Shown: in pieces, positions 11,100-22,464 of the stretch
Layout: each line of letters opens with the position of its first letter
Position numbering within the stretch: the first letter of the stretch is position 1
Source: Akebia trifoliata
Lineage: Eukaryota; Streptophyta; Magnoliopsida; Ranunculales; Lardizabalaceae
Assembly: GCA_017979445.1 (NCBI GenBank)
Contig: CM030717.1
Location: 14,990,086-15,054,085, forward strand
DNA: 64,000 nucleotides
Direction: 5' to 3'
Made by a program: the position numbers and the translations under genes
The notes under the pieces: model-generated
Told to the model about the DNA's origin: nothing
Seen by the model: the letters and a program-made list of their open reading frames with translations, nothing else
Database searches by the model: none

Positions 11100-11831
11100 A
11101 TGGCTTTGATTTGGTGTTCCTAACAATAGATTAAAAGAAGACTGGATGTCTAAGACATGAAATTCTACAAAATATTCAGCTATGCCTGTGGACAATCGTA
11201 GGTACAAAATTCTGAGTACATCCTTCTTGGTGTTATCATATGTCCTAACACCCTGATTAGTGGGTTGAGATCTTCAGTTTTAAACCCGAGGCAAATGGCA
11301 GTCTTCAAAGGGTAAACATTCAGTGCACTACCGTTATCAATTAAAACTAGAGGTACCCTCATCTTGTTGTAGTCGACTGTAATGTGTAATGGCTTAGTGT
11401 GGCTTGCTCCTTCTTTTGGGAGATCTGAATCTGAGAAAGACGGTATGTTCCAGATAAGTTGTCCCTACTATACTGGCTAGCTGATCTGGAGAAGTGTCGA
11501 GGAAGACTTGGGTTGTACTTAGCACTTTGAAAATGACCTCTCTATGGGTAGAGGAAGTCATTAGCAAACCCCAAACTGAGATATTGGCCCGTGATCTTTT
11601 CAACTACTTGATCACGGTGCCATCTTCTTCGATATTCTCCTTAATGGGATCTATTTCTTTTCTCGTCAAGACTGTAGGATTGTCAACATAGAGTTCTAGT
11701 AGCTTAAAGAACCTTCCTCCTCGAGTCATATGTCTAACTTCATCATAGGAGAGAAAGAAAGACTCATTTTCTTCAATCAACAGGTATAGATCTTCATCTG
11801 TCAAAGGACTTTTTGGGTTCATTTGAGCCAA
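11100..11831 (-). pseudogene. B pre-protease and aspartic protease
   Basis: Minus strand. 11603-11394 reads ANISVWGLLMTSSTHREVIF, matching ISILGLMQKSEEHQEALLRVL in D. 11362-11180 holds the protease core VPLVLIDNGSALNVYPLKTA with the active-site motif D-N-G-S seen in Tat elements. The 75 codons at 11831-11604 are the preceding, less conserved part. The protease would cut the Gag-Pol polyprotein. Stops and a frame change between the pieces make it inactive. Confidence 0.75.
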
Positions 11832-13144
11832 TAGGTAACTAGTGAATACGGGACTACTGTAACGAGATGGGGATAGACAATATACATCGTCTGAGGCTAG
11901 ATCGAAAGGCTCGTAGCTGTGGTATCGATTTTTATTATTATTCTTGTTGGTCCGATCAATGAATTTTTTTCAACGAAACAGAAAAAAACAAAAATCGATT
12001 CACTCTTAATGAAAATCTTTTAATTCGAGTCGGTGTTTTTCTAAATAAAAAAATTCTATTTTGAATCAAAAGGAATTAGCGATTTTAATCGATATTAATA
12101 CTGATTGGGCTGAGGTTTCAGCCGACAAAACAAAGAGGTGAGTTCGTTTTCTGTTAAAAACGATGAACCCAAATGATTCAATCATCTTAAGAAGATGATG
12201 TTCGAAAATAGAATGATTATTTCACCTCTCAGACACAAAATTAACGCTGGTTCAGCCGATATAACAGAGAGATGGGTTCGTTCTCTGTTAAAAACGATGA
12301 ACTCAAGTTGATTCAATCATCTCAAGAAGATGATGTGGTAATAGAAAAACGATTTTAACGCCAAAGACCACATCGATTTTTGAGAGAGATTAACCCTTCG
12401 AGGTTTCAGCCGATCGGTTGGAACTTTTGTTGGAAAAATGTCACCAGTTGGGTCTTTTAAGAAGACGATGTGGGGAGGGTAAAAAATAGATTTTATTTTC
12501 CACACACCATCCACAAAAGCACTTCGTTGCTGTTAATGGGTGTGCAAAAAAAAATATAAAAAAATTACTCGGGGCACCCCACCCACTCCAGCACCTTGTG
12601 CTGTTGACAGAACCTAAATTTTTTTTTTTTTTTTTTGTTTTCTTCCTTGTTGTTTATAGGGCAACACGCCTAACCATAAAAAAAAACCACTTGTTTTGCC
12701 TTTTTTTTTTGAAAAATTAAAAATAAAAACTAAAAATTAAAAAAAATAAAAATAAAAATAAATAAATAAAAAATGTTGTTGAGGAATACATTGCACATCG
12801 GCCATCAAATAAAAAAACGTTGACGTTCCTAACAATCATGGTCCAAAAACCATTACCTCATCCTCAATAAGATTATTCCTTTGAAATCTCGCATTATTTA
12901 GGGTCATTTCGAATGACTTTCGATTGAACCATAAAAAAAAATGTTATACCGGATTAGGATATTCAAGATTGAATCACATGATCTATGATTAAGCCAAAAG
13001 AATAAAAAAAAACATAAATAAATAAAATACAATAAACAAATAATCAACAAACTAAAAATCAAATAAAAAGGTCCTATTAGCGACGTATCCCATACTTGGG
13101 GCTTTTCAAGTTTGATCCTCGAAGGTCCCCAACAGAGTCGCCAC
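11832..13144 (-). other. B leader (5' UTR), repeat-rich, no gag
   Basis: Between the protease remnant and the PBS. Includes tandem units of roughly 140 bp at 12080-12480, each with 'ttcagccga', 'gttcgttctctgttaaaaacgatga' spread over the unit, and a perfect stem CATCTT-AAG-AAGATG (variant GTCTT...AAGAC). Homopolymer tracts lie at 12618-12637 (T) and 12700-12775 (A-rich). The open frame 12514-12317 translates these repeats and is not gag-like. Confidence 0.5.
13126..13143 (-). other. Primer binding site of B, tRNA-Arg type
   Basis: On the minus strand TGGCGACTCTGTTGGGGA, one base from the LTR end. Matches the complement of a plant tRNA-Arg 3' end apart from the GT in the middle; H has the closer match at 59629-59646. 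Confidence 0.8.
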
Positions 13145-14900
13145 TGAAAGTGCCCTTAATCCGCGGGGTGCAAGGATCCGCTTTTGACCCTTGAGGTTTG
13201 GGAGTCGTCACCTAGTTATTATGGTCTAGGAATCAAACTGACTCTAAAATGGATAAAAAACTAATCTACTATAGAAAAAAACTGAATCCGGGGATCACAT
13301 TACGGGATTGGAAGGTGTTAGGCACCAACCCCGCTCGGCCAATGTCGGTCTCTACTTATCCCAAATATAACTACATCGCTAATGACAAAATCTAGATAAA
13401 AAAATAACAAAAACCTTACCTTCAATCTGCAAAGGTTCTATTCCCTCAAATCTGGTGAAAATGCTCCTTGTACCGTACTCCTTGTACCGTACTCCTTACT
13501 CCGTTCTATCTCCGGATCTGATTTCTAATCTCCGAGGTAAGGTATCTCCTTCTTGGATCTAGGTGCTTTGAATTTGTTGTGGATTTTGGGGTATTTTTGA
13601 AAGGCTTTTAGGTGTTTTTTAGGCTAAAATCAAAGTATGGGTGTTAGGTAAGGAGTTGGGACTTCAAAATTAGGGTTTTGGGGAGGTTGTGGAGGCTTCT
13701 TCACTTACTTTTTCTAGGGTTTTTTCTTTGATACGAAAATAGGGTGTGAGCACCTCTATTTATAGATGTTTTTAGGGGTTGATTTTGATAGAGTTAGTGT
13801 TTAATTAGAGTTATTTTAATTAGAGTTGTGTTTTAGTTAGAATTGTTTTAGGTAGAATTGTGTTTTAATTAGGATTGTTTTAGGTAGAATTATTTTTTAG
13901 TTAGAACTCTATTAGTTAGAGTTATTATTTAATTAGAACTCTATTATGATTTTGACTTTTGATCTTATTTGATTGACTTTTAATATTTTGACTTTAGTCT
14001 CACTTGATTGACTTTTAATATCTTGACTTCAGTCTTGCTTAATTGACTTTAATTTTAACTTCAGTCTTGCTTGATTGACTTTAATACCTTGACTTTAGTC
14101 TTGCTTGATTTACTTTTAATTTTTGGAGACCCCCCCTCTAAAATATCTTTAATTTTTTGGACCCCCAAGTGGAGGGGTCCTTAAAGAAATATCTCACGAA
14201 CCCTCAACAATTTTACTTGAAAGCCCGATTGATCGATTTTTTTAATTCAAAATTTTAAATTAATTTCATCAATGTTTCACTTTAATTATTTAATATTTTA
14301 TTTATTAATTTCGAAATTTTTAATTATGAAAATTGTGAAATTACCATTTTGCCCCTCGAGAGGACTTTTCACGTTTTAAATCGATTTTTAATGTTCTAGG
14401 ATGTTTTAGAATCGATTTTTCGTAAGGAATTCGATGGAAATATTGGTTTGTGTCATTTATGAAATTTTTTGTGTGAAATGTTCATAACCTTTATGAGGGG
14501 CATTTTCGTAATTTTGTCAAATTCTGTGAAAATTGGCGAAATGATTTATTTGATTTCAATTTGTTTTTTTATGTGTTCAAAAGGGTTTTCCTAATCGTAA
14601 CATAGGCTCTAGGGTTGTTTTGATATTAGGGGTATTTTGATAATTTGATCAATTTTTAGTGATTTTTATCGTAAAGCTTCTTTTTGGTCTGCAAGATGAT
14701 GATTTCTATATTTCTGGAGTCATATTTTCCTAGCGTAGCGTGATTTCTAAGGTTTTGTCAGTTCGAGATACCTCATCCGGATTTCTGAAACATATCTGGT
14801 AACAAAATAAAGCAATAGAAATAACATCCATCATTGGGAATCATTGCAATCGGGTTGACGAGTTGATTAATCAGGCGAGTGAAAAAATGAGGTGTCTACA
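13145..14900 (-). repeat. 5' LTR of B (family 1)
   Basis: TG...CA on the minus strand (plus strand tgaaagtgcc...gtgtctaca), 1756 bp, the longest family 1 copy. The TATA box is at 13756-13764 in reverse. The R-U5 hairpin at 13304-13332 stays paired in the sense RNA through a G.U. The PBS-like word is mutated (ggagtcgtca, 13201-13210). Confidence 0.9.
13756..13764 (-). promoter_or_regulatory. TATA box of B 5' LTR
   Basis: TATAAATAG on the minus strand, where expected in the LTR. Confidence 0.65.
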
Positions 14901-15720
14901 GTACCCTACTGTACAAGGAGGATAGACAATGTCTATTCTAAATGAGAGGTATTTAAGTGGACCCTTACTCAGCATCGTGCACCTCCTCTCAACTGGGAAT
15001 TAAACTGGCTACTTTTTGACTTTAGAGATTTAAGTTAGAGTCTTAAATTATCACATATAAGGTATATCAAACAAAGTTACCACGTATCGAGTTATATAGG
15101 TGCACTTGGGCAAGGGTGGCTAGATAAATTGCATTGCACGTACTAAACTAAAGTCTAGAAACCTCCCTATAGGTTACGACTCGAACTTATCGTGGGTGTT
15201 TCCGGATTGCTTGTTAGAAATGGACTTTACAAATGATGAAATCAGGAATGTACAGTTTTTTTCCTCAAGGAGTAATCTTTTTGTTTAAACCTGATTCGAC
15301 TTTACTATATTACTAGGTGCACCAACCCAATAAAGAGTCCATCTTAAAAACTTGGCAATGGTCATAATGACCCAGTCCATTTTGATCCAACAATCATGAT
15401 GGACCGAACCATATAAATCAAAATGAAATTCAAACTCTTTGCTAATTCGAGTTTCAACCCATTTTAAAAGAAGAAAAATGTTTTTCCGAAAAAGAATATT
15501 TTTCAGAAAAAATATTTTCCAAAAGAAAATGTTTTCTAAAAGAAAAGAAAATGAAGGAAAAATGATTTAGAAATGATTTACTCTTTCATGGAAAAATGAC
15601 TTACAAAAATATATTTTACATGGACCTTGGAAATGTACTAAAATACCCTTCTGTGTCGAACCAGGATGTTAGCCGTAGGCAATAACCCAATTGACCAATT
15701 GGTCAAACAACCATCATAGG
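14901..15720 (+). other. C leader with conserved hairpin
   Basis: Carries the hairpin GGATAGAC-AAT-GTCTATTC (14920-14938) and the following 'gaggtatttaag...gtgcacctcctc' block shared with D, E, F and G. 15112-15215 matches the start of the window. 15475-15610 is A-rich with short self-complementary runs (tttttcagaaaaa). No coding sequence recognised. Confidence 0.65.
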
Positions 15721-15721
15721 G

Positions 15722-16833
15722 ATGCACTCGGTAGAGAAAATCAACTTTGGGAAATTCATGTTGAGGTGTGCCGTGTATTTCCACGAGTTTGAGATAGATT
15801 TGAACCTTCTACGCACTATGGCAAAGCGTTGGAACCCTCATCTCCATATCTTCCATATTGGGCATATGCACTTGTGTCCTACTCATGAAGAATATTGTGG
15901 CATGATGGAGATATCTACTTCAGGACCTCTAGTCAGGACCTCATTGGAGACAAGATATGCTGGTAAACTCGCCACAGGGCTAGACATCTCAAAAGAAGAA
16001 GCCAAGGCCCTAGTTCATAATAGGAGATTGGATTTAGTACCTTTACTGGACCCATATCATTTCCGCAGTCATCCTGTCAATGTAAAATCAGAAGCCTGGT
16101 GAGTCACTAGAGACTATCGATTGTGCTTAGGAATCCTAGCCCAATAAATACTGACCTCCAAAGTGATGGTTAAACTGTCCCTAAGTCTTTCATAGACATA
16201 GCATCCCAACTCTTAGGTAAAGCCAACCCTATACCTCTCATTCTAGCTGAAATCTTCTCGGGTTTAGATGCAATGAAAAATGATGAGGAAAAAAGATTCA
16301 AAGGAAGTCCCCACCTACTTTATATGTGACTTTGTGACCGTCTCAAAATTGTGGACGTTCCTTTAACCCTCGAGTATGGGCTAGAACACTTTTCCAAAAG
16401 AAACCTTTTAGTGTATCACACCTCAATTAAGGCTTTGAGTAAATGGTTAGATCCTCGTTTTGCTTGTCATATTGGTTTGAGATGTCCTTGGTAGATGACT
16501 GACTACCCTGTTCTAGGTACCAAAGGATCCTACTATGTCCGTCTAATCGATTTGGAAGAGACATCTTTTTATAGACCTGACTTGATCCCAGAACAATACG
16601 AAGTGCCTATAGATTTCTCTTTGCCTCAACACAAAGATTTCATTCCTCCCGAGCCGTTGACTGGGAAGTTAGTACATCTCATTGAGAAGGCTTGGAACAA
16701 GCGCACCTTAGGGTATCTAGGTGGATCAACAGAATTCAAAGAACCAGTTGTTAAAGCCAAGATGATCAAGCCTGATAGTTCTAGCAATCATAAGGACCAT
16801 CAAGACAAGGCCAAGCGTTCATGTAAAAAATAG
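15722..16833 (+). pseudogene. C ORF1, retrotransposon protein of unknown function upstream of gag
   Basis: Two open parts in different frames, 15722-16102 (126 codons) and 16495-16833, with a stop-ridden middle. The N-terminal part reads NLLRTMAKRWNPHLHIFHIG then HLCPTHEEYCGMMEIS, the layout (W-x-P...F...PT-x-E-E-Y) of a domain I know as DUF7745-like, found in many plant retrotransposon ORFs. The second part holds DYPVLGTKGSYYVRLIDLEE. Ogre-type elements are known to have an extra ORF before gag, which fits the place. Biochemical role unknown. The start at 15722 is simply the first ATG of the open stretch. Confidence 0.55.
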
Positions 16834-17040
16834 TTTAAGTCAAAAAGATGTTATTCAATGAATTTTTCTTTGTCAACAATTTTTAATATGTCCAATAAAG
16901 CTATTTTTCTTTTGAATAAATATTTATTTGGAATGAACGTTGCATGAATGGATTATTTAATGGATTAGTGCACAACTTCAATAAAAAGACTCATTAAAAT
17001 GTTATCAATGGGGTAACACTGAAATTGATTAAATTTATCT

Positions 17041-18530
17041 TTGATGGGGTCGTATAGGATTATCATTGCGCCCAAACTCAAGCGTCCACCTCCTAGTTGG
17101 AGTCATAAGTCTAGTCAGTTAGAACGAATGACAGCACCATGTCAACAGGCAGAAATGGCTTCAGAGTCTGAGCTTACAGAGATCAATAAGATTTTGGCAG
17201 CCTTTGCCAATGATATTAATAGTATAAAAGGCAAAGTGGAACTTTTAGAACAGATTTCAGAATCAACGGGCTATCTCCTTGACGATCCAAAAGGAAAAAG
17301 GGTAGAAGAAAATACAACGAGACGTGCACATGAGGTCTTTGAACTTGATGGGAATGAAGAACATTTTGATAAAAATCCGGTGTTAGCCAACAAGATGTCT
17401 CAACTGGAGTTAGCCCTGAAGAGTATAAAGGGTATCGATGAAATTGCAGTAGGCATTGAAGCTCTGAATCGTATCCCTAGAATTCATTTGCTAGAAAAAT
17501 TTGTGATGCCTGAAATGGACAAGTTCAGTAGGATAGGTTGTGCAAAAACGCATCTTAAGGTGTATGTTACTAACATGCGCACTATGGGGCTCAGTGACGA
17601 ACAAATGACATTGTTATTTCAATGAACTCTATCAGGATCAACTCTACGATGGTTGATGTCTCAAAATCCAACTATAATAAGTACATGGGAAAATATGTCA
17701 AAGTTTTTCTAGCATCAGTATAAATACAGTATCGAGATTGAAACTTCAAGAAGGGATTTGGAGTCAACTAAACAGAAAAATAGGGAAACATTCACTGATT
17801 TCATTGGTCGTTGGAAGGCCAAGGCTGCCCAAATGTGAGATAGACCCTCAAATAGAGAATAATTAGCTATTATCCTAAAGAACTTCAGACAAGGATAAGC
17901 TTAATACCTAGTGGCCCAATATCTTCTTACTTTCGAGTCCCTATTGCAAGTCGGAAGTCAACTTGAGGATGTTTTTGCCTCTAGGATTCTTTCTAACTCC
18001 TCAGACAACAGGTCCAAGAAATCCTTTGTTTCCAAGCCCAGTACCGACCATGTCTACATAGCTAACACATCAGCTATCCCAGTTCAACCCCCAGTCCAGA
18101 CTAATAATCAGGTTCACCCTAGTCAATCTAGAACTTTGCGTCAATTTACCAACCTAGGGATGAGTCTCACTGTAGCCCTCCACAAATTGGTAAAAAAAGA
18201 GCTTCTTACCCCGATCCAACTCCGACCTTTATCAAATCCCCTACCAGCTGGACACAACTCTAACTTTTTCTGTGAGTTTCATCAAAACTCTGACCATCAC
18301 ACTTATCGATGTATCACTTTGTGCCATGCCATTCAAAATCTTATTGACAACAAAAAGATCACCATCCCTAGCCCAGCATCACCAAATGTCACCACTAACC
18401 CATTACCTGCCTATCAACCTCCACCAACCCTAAACATGATTTCCAACACCCAATTATCATTTGATCTTATATCTCTTATCCATCCCATCCAAGTAAAACT
18501 ACCCAGTTACTCCATCGCTAGAATAATTTT
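17041..18530 (+). pseudogene. gag: C gag
   Basis: Capsid polyprotein. 17041-17625 ends in the gag core (FVMPEMDKFSRIGCAKTHLK, then MTLLFQ) and continues in the same frame beyond stops as SGSTLRWLMSQ and TFTDFIGRWKAKAAQM, the retrotransposon gag domain. 17911-18618 carries the later part, with CEFHQNSDHHTYRC (C-x2-H-x4-H-x4-C) followed by ALKHKVQ-type sequence (CHAIQNLIDNKK), the zinc-knuckle-like motif of Tat gag. Stops near 17623, 17710 and 17836 break it; no frame change is needed between the main parts. The last 30 codons of the second open frame already translate the 3' UTR repeat. Confidence 0.8.
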
Positions 18531-18544
18531 CTTCGACGATAATC

Positions 18545-19080
18545 ATAGAATGAGTAGGCTTTTTGAAGTGCCTATAAACCTAAGTTCGAGTTCGAGAAAC
18601 GAGACTCTAACTTTTTGAATCATAGAATAAATAGGTTTTTTTAAAGTGCCTATAAACCTAAGTTCGAGTCCAGAAACGAGACTCCAACTTTTTGAATCAT
18701 AAAATGAATAGGCTTTTTGAAGTGCCTACAAACCTAAGTGCGAGTTTGAGAAACGAGATTCTAACTTTTTGAATCATAGAATGAGTAGGTTTTTTGAAGT
18801 GCCTACAAACCTAGGTTTAAGTCCGAGAAGCGAGACTCCAACTTTTTGAATCATAAAATGAATAAGTTTTTTGAAGTGCCTATAAATCGTAGTTCGAGTT
18901 CGAGAAATGAGACTCTAATTTTAATAGGATTGTTTAAGTTCCTATAAACCTTAGCCAAAGTCCGATAAATGAGACTCCAGCTTTGTTTGAATCATATTGA
19001 ATTAACAGGATTGTTTAAGTTCTTTAGCCCGAGAAGCGTGGCTACAATAGGTTCGAGTCCGATAAATGAGACTCATACTT
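18545..19080 (+). repeat. Tandem 77-bp hairpin array in C 3' UTR
   Basis: Five units of about 77 bp (starts near 18546, 18623, 18700, 18777 and 18854) plus two diverged ones. Each has 'gaatcataaaatgaata' and a stem over a CGAGAAACG core: GAGTC/GACTC types and, at 19025-19044, TAGCC/GGCTA. Confidence 0.75.
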
Positions 19081-19518
19081 TTTCGAACTCTAAAAAAGAA
19101 TTTCAAATAGGATTTAACGAAGTTCCTATATTGTTATGACTCCAATTACCTCATTGTTCAACTTTGCCATGATTGTTTTCGTGGCATAAGCACATTTCAA
19201 TTTTGAATCATTATTGTCAGTGGAAGATCTCTAGGACCTGACACATTTTTACTCAGTTTCACACAGTACACACTCACACTTGTACTTTTTAGTCTAGAAG
19301 AATTCTTTAAAATTCAAGGATCTAACACTGTCAATGAGAGTTCTCACTCAATGACCTGACAACCTTTAGGTCAGGGAGAGTTTGACGCTCAAGGATCTGA
19401 ACACCCTGACAAATTGCTAAATCAGACTACAAAATGAATTGTCACTAGCTTTGGCATTCATATATCGTACTATCTACCAAAATAGATTTGTTATCTAGTT
19501 TGCTATAACCCTCTGCCA

Positions 19519-19528
19519 AAGAGGGACA
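19519..19528 (+). other. Polypurine tract of C
   Basis: aagagggaca just before the LTR, in the 3' arm of a CCTCT...AGAGG stem. Confidence 0.65.
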
Positions 19529-19530
19529 TC

Positions 19531-21047
19531 TGTAGACACCCCATTTTTGTACTCGCCTGATTAATCAACTCGTCAACCCGATTGCAACGGTTCCCAATGA
19601 TAGATGTTTATTCCAATGCTTTATTTTGTTACCAAATATATTTCAGAAATCCGGATGAGGTATCTCGAATTGACAAAATTGTAAAAACCACGCTACGTTA
19701 GGAAAATATGACCCCAGAAATATAGAAATCATCATCTTGCAGATAAAAAGAAACTTTACAATAAAAATCACTAAAAAAAAGATCAAATTACCAAAATACC
19801 CTTAAACCTCAAAACATCCCTAGAGCCTACGTTACGCATAGGAAAACTCTTTCAAACACATAAAACAACAAATTGAAATCAAATAAATCATTTTACCAAT
19901 TTTCGTAAAATTTGACAAAATTATAAAAATACCCCTCATAAAGTTCGCAACCATTTCACACAAAAATTTCATAAATGATAAAAACCAATATTCTCATTTA
20001 ATTACTTACAAAAAATTGATTCCAAAACATCTTAGAACATTAAAAAATGACTTAAAATGCAAAAAGTCCTCTCTGAGGGCAAAACAGTAATTTCACAATT
20101 TTAATAATTAAAAATTTTGAAATTAATAAATAAAACATTAAATAATGTAAAGTGAAATATTAATAAATTTAATTTAAATTTTAAACAGAAAAATCGATCA
20201 ATCAGGTTTTCAGGCAAAATTATTGATGGTTGCCAGGATATTTATTCAAGGACCCCTCCATCTAGGGGCCCAAAGAATTAAAGATATAATAAAAGGGGGT
20301 TCTCTAAAAATTAAAGTCAATCAAGTAAGACTAAAAGTCAACCAAGAAAGACTAAATTCAAAGTATTAATGTCAATCTCATAAGACTAAAGTCAAAACCC
20401 TAAAAAAAACCCTAATCAAACCCTAATTCTTCTAAAAAACTTTATAAATAGGAGCCTCCTCACCCTATTTTCGTATCAAAGAAAAAACCCTAGAAAAAGT
20501 AGGTCAAGAAGCATCCACAACCTTCTCAAAACCTTAATTTTGAAGCCCCAACTCCTTACCTAACACCCATACTTCGATTTTAGCCTGAAAAACACCTAGA
20601 AGCCCTTCAAAAACACCCTAAAATTAATAAAAAAATTTGAAGAATCCAGATCTAAGGAAGAGATACCTTACCTCAGAGATTTGAAATCAGATCCGGAGAC
20701 AGAACGAAGTAAGGAGTACGGTACAAGGAGCAATTTTATCAAATCTGAGGGAATAAAATCGTTGCGTTCGAAGGTAAAATCTTTTTTATTTTTTCTATCT
20801 AGGTTTTTTTTAGCAATGTAGTCTTATTTAGGATAAGTAGAGACCGGCATTGGTCGGGAGGGGTTGGTGCCTAACACCTTCTAACCCCGTAATGTGATCC
20901 CCGGATTCAGTTTTTCTTTAGTAGATTAGTTTCTTTATCCGTTTAGAGTCAGTATTCAGTTTTTAGACCGTAATAACTAGGTGGCGACTCCCAAACCTCA
21001 AAAGTTAAAAGTGGATCAACGCACCCCGCGGATCGATAGTGCTTTCA
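19531..21047 (+). repeat. 3' LTR of C (family 1)
   Basis: TGTAGACACCCC...GCTTTCA, 1517 bp. TATA box at 20443-20451, R-U5 hairpin at 20860-20888 (one G.U), PBS-like word at 20982-20991. The terminal stem is decayed (gtggatcaacgcaccccgcg). Confidence 0.9.
20443..20451 (+). promoter_or_regulatory. TATA box of C 3' LTR
   Basis: TATAAATAG with the conserved 'caccctattttcgta' downstream. Confidence 0.65.
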
Positions 21048-22305
21048 TCAGTCAGATACCCAAGGAAAAGGTGGTGCACAATGCCTTAGTAAGGGCATTC
21101 TTAAGTCACCTCATTTCTTTGAATAAACGAAGTCTATTCTCCTTATATCAATAGGAAAATATCATTCTTAGGCACCGACTTTGATCAAGAATTACAATTG
21201 GTGCTTAAATTGTTTTTCAAATTTAATTTATTAGAAAATGATTGGATTCATTTGGATTAATCGATCGACTGTTGATTTTGATGGATCATGGTTTTGGTTG
21301 AAATTAGAGGATGGGCCCAGTTTGGGTTGAATAGGAATCATGGACCTAGTTTAGGTTGGATTAGATCGTTAACCTGATTGGGATTAGATACAGGTCGTGG
21401 ACCCAGTTCAAAATAGATATGGGTCGTAGACCAAATTCAGATTGGATACTAGTCGTGGACCTAGTTTGGATTGAATATTTTTTAAATGAACTAATGGTTC
21501 AACAAAAGTACTTTTGGGATGATAAATAGGGAAGTGACATGTGTAAAGCTAGAGTGATAAGTGAAAGTAGAACTTCGTTCATTTGTAAATAACTCATAAA
21601 GAAAGGGTATATGTATATTTTTAAAATGGACTAATGAGAGAACTCTATGTATGTACTTGAAGATTCTCACCTTTTAAGGGTATGATTGGAAGTTCTCCCA
21701 ACTTTATGAATTATTACCAAAGACCAAAGTACTTTTTTGGTTTGACTACTCTTTTTGGGAAGGGTGTTCTTGGACTTTCGTAAGGGGGAGTTAACTCTCC
21801 AATTAGATTAAGCATTGGGTATTGAAGGCTTATGGAAGATCAACTTGTGTCACCTTTTGAAGTAGTGTGAGAGAATGGGCTCAGAATGGACTTGGTATTG
21901 GGCTTACGTGATGGACTTGGACTATGGACTTAGTTTATGGATAACGGATTTGGAGATGGACTTGATTTATGAATAATGGATTATGGACTTTGAGTATTAA
22001 GGCTAGGTTTGAGAGTGGGTTTAATAGGACTTAGCTTATGGATTTAGGCTATAGATAATGGGTTGGTTAATGGAGAGTGGATACGAAATTGGGTTGGTTC
22101 ATGATTAGGAAGGTGGGTTACGTATAGATTTAGATTGGATTAGGGACAACGTTGAACATGCAAAGTATATGACATAATGCATGTATGTGTGAAAATGATG
22201 CCAAGTGGCAATGTGGGCCCGTTGAGAGGCTCAAGTTCTTAATTGAAATCAATTTGAGAAAATTTAAATTTTCCTAATGGGTTCTTGCAACTTGGGGTGT
22301 CTACA
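21048..22305 (-). mobile_element. G: leader/LTR chimera (family 2), minus orientation
   Basis: 21048-21475 matches the leader of F (61415-61880), including the hairpin at 21121-21139 and a decayed GACCCA repeat. From about 21476 the sequence matches the family 2 LTR (solo copy near 42355-43101) up to its end gtgtctaca at 22305. The U5 part and PBS expected between them are missing. It serves as the left (3') end of F. Confidence 0.6.
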
Positions 22306-22464
22306 GCTGCCTCTCTTGGCAGGAGTTGCTTGCAAAGAAATATAAAGAATAGATTAGACCTTATTTGTGCGAACCCAAAATGATTCATCGTAAGATGATT
22401 AAAAAAATTGAATGAATTAAAGATTTTTTGTAGAATATGGCTACCCAAGCACAAGGACTGACAG
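22306..22464 (-). mobile_element. F: 3' UTR piece left of D
   Basis: Begins with F's PPT in reverse (gctgcctctcttggcagg) next to the LTR end at 22305 and reads into 'ggctacccaagcacaaggactgacag', where D is inserted. It continues at 50222. Homologous to 23479-23640 of D. Confidence 0.7.

Larger units (their letters stand above)
5108..14900 (-). mobile_element. Element B: decayed Tat-like retrotransposon, 5' LTR retained, 3' end missing
   Basis: On the minus strand: 5' LTR (14900 to 13145), PBS, leader, protease region, G-patch-like linker, RT, RNase H, archaeal-type RNase H, integrase. It stops abruptly at 5108 against the LTR of A, so its 3' UTR and 3' LTR are not in view. I see no gag between leader and protease. 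A solo LTR interrupts it at 8223-9883. The base run right of the 5' LTR is gtacc, the expected half of its target duplication. Confidence 0.8.
18531..19530 (+). other. C 3' UTR
   Basis: Begins with the hairpin array, then the pre-PPT zone (19210-19500, 'aggacctgac', 'gatctgaac'), and ends in the polypurine tract. Homologous to 2780-3593 in A and, reversed, to 54786-55070 in H. Confidence 0.65.
14901..21047 (+). mobile_element. Element C: Tat-like retrotransposon with ORF1 and gag, no pol, 3' LTR only
   Basis: Plus strand: leader (14901-15720), ORF1 (15722-16833), gag (17041 to about 18530), 3' UTR hairpin array, PPT, 3' LTR. The 5' LTR and PBS are outside the window, presumably beyond B, which is inserted in C's leader. 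Gag passes straight into 3' UTR repeats near 18530, so protease to integrase are deleted. The right flank tcagt is its expected duplication. Confidence 0.78.
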
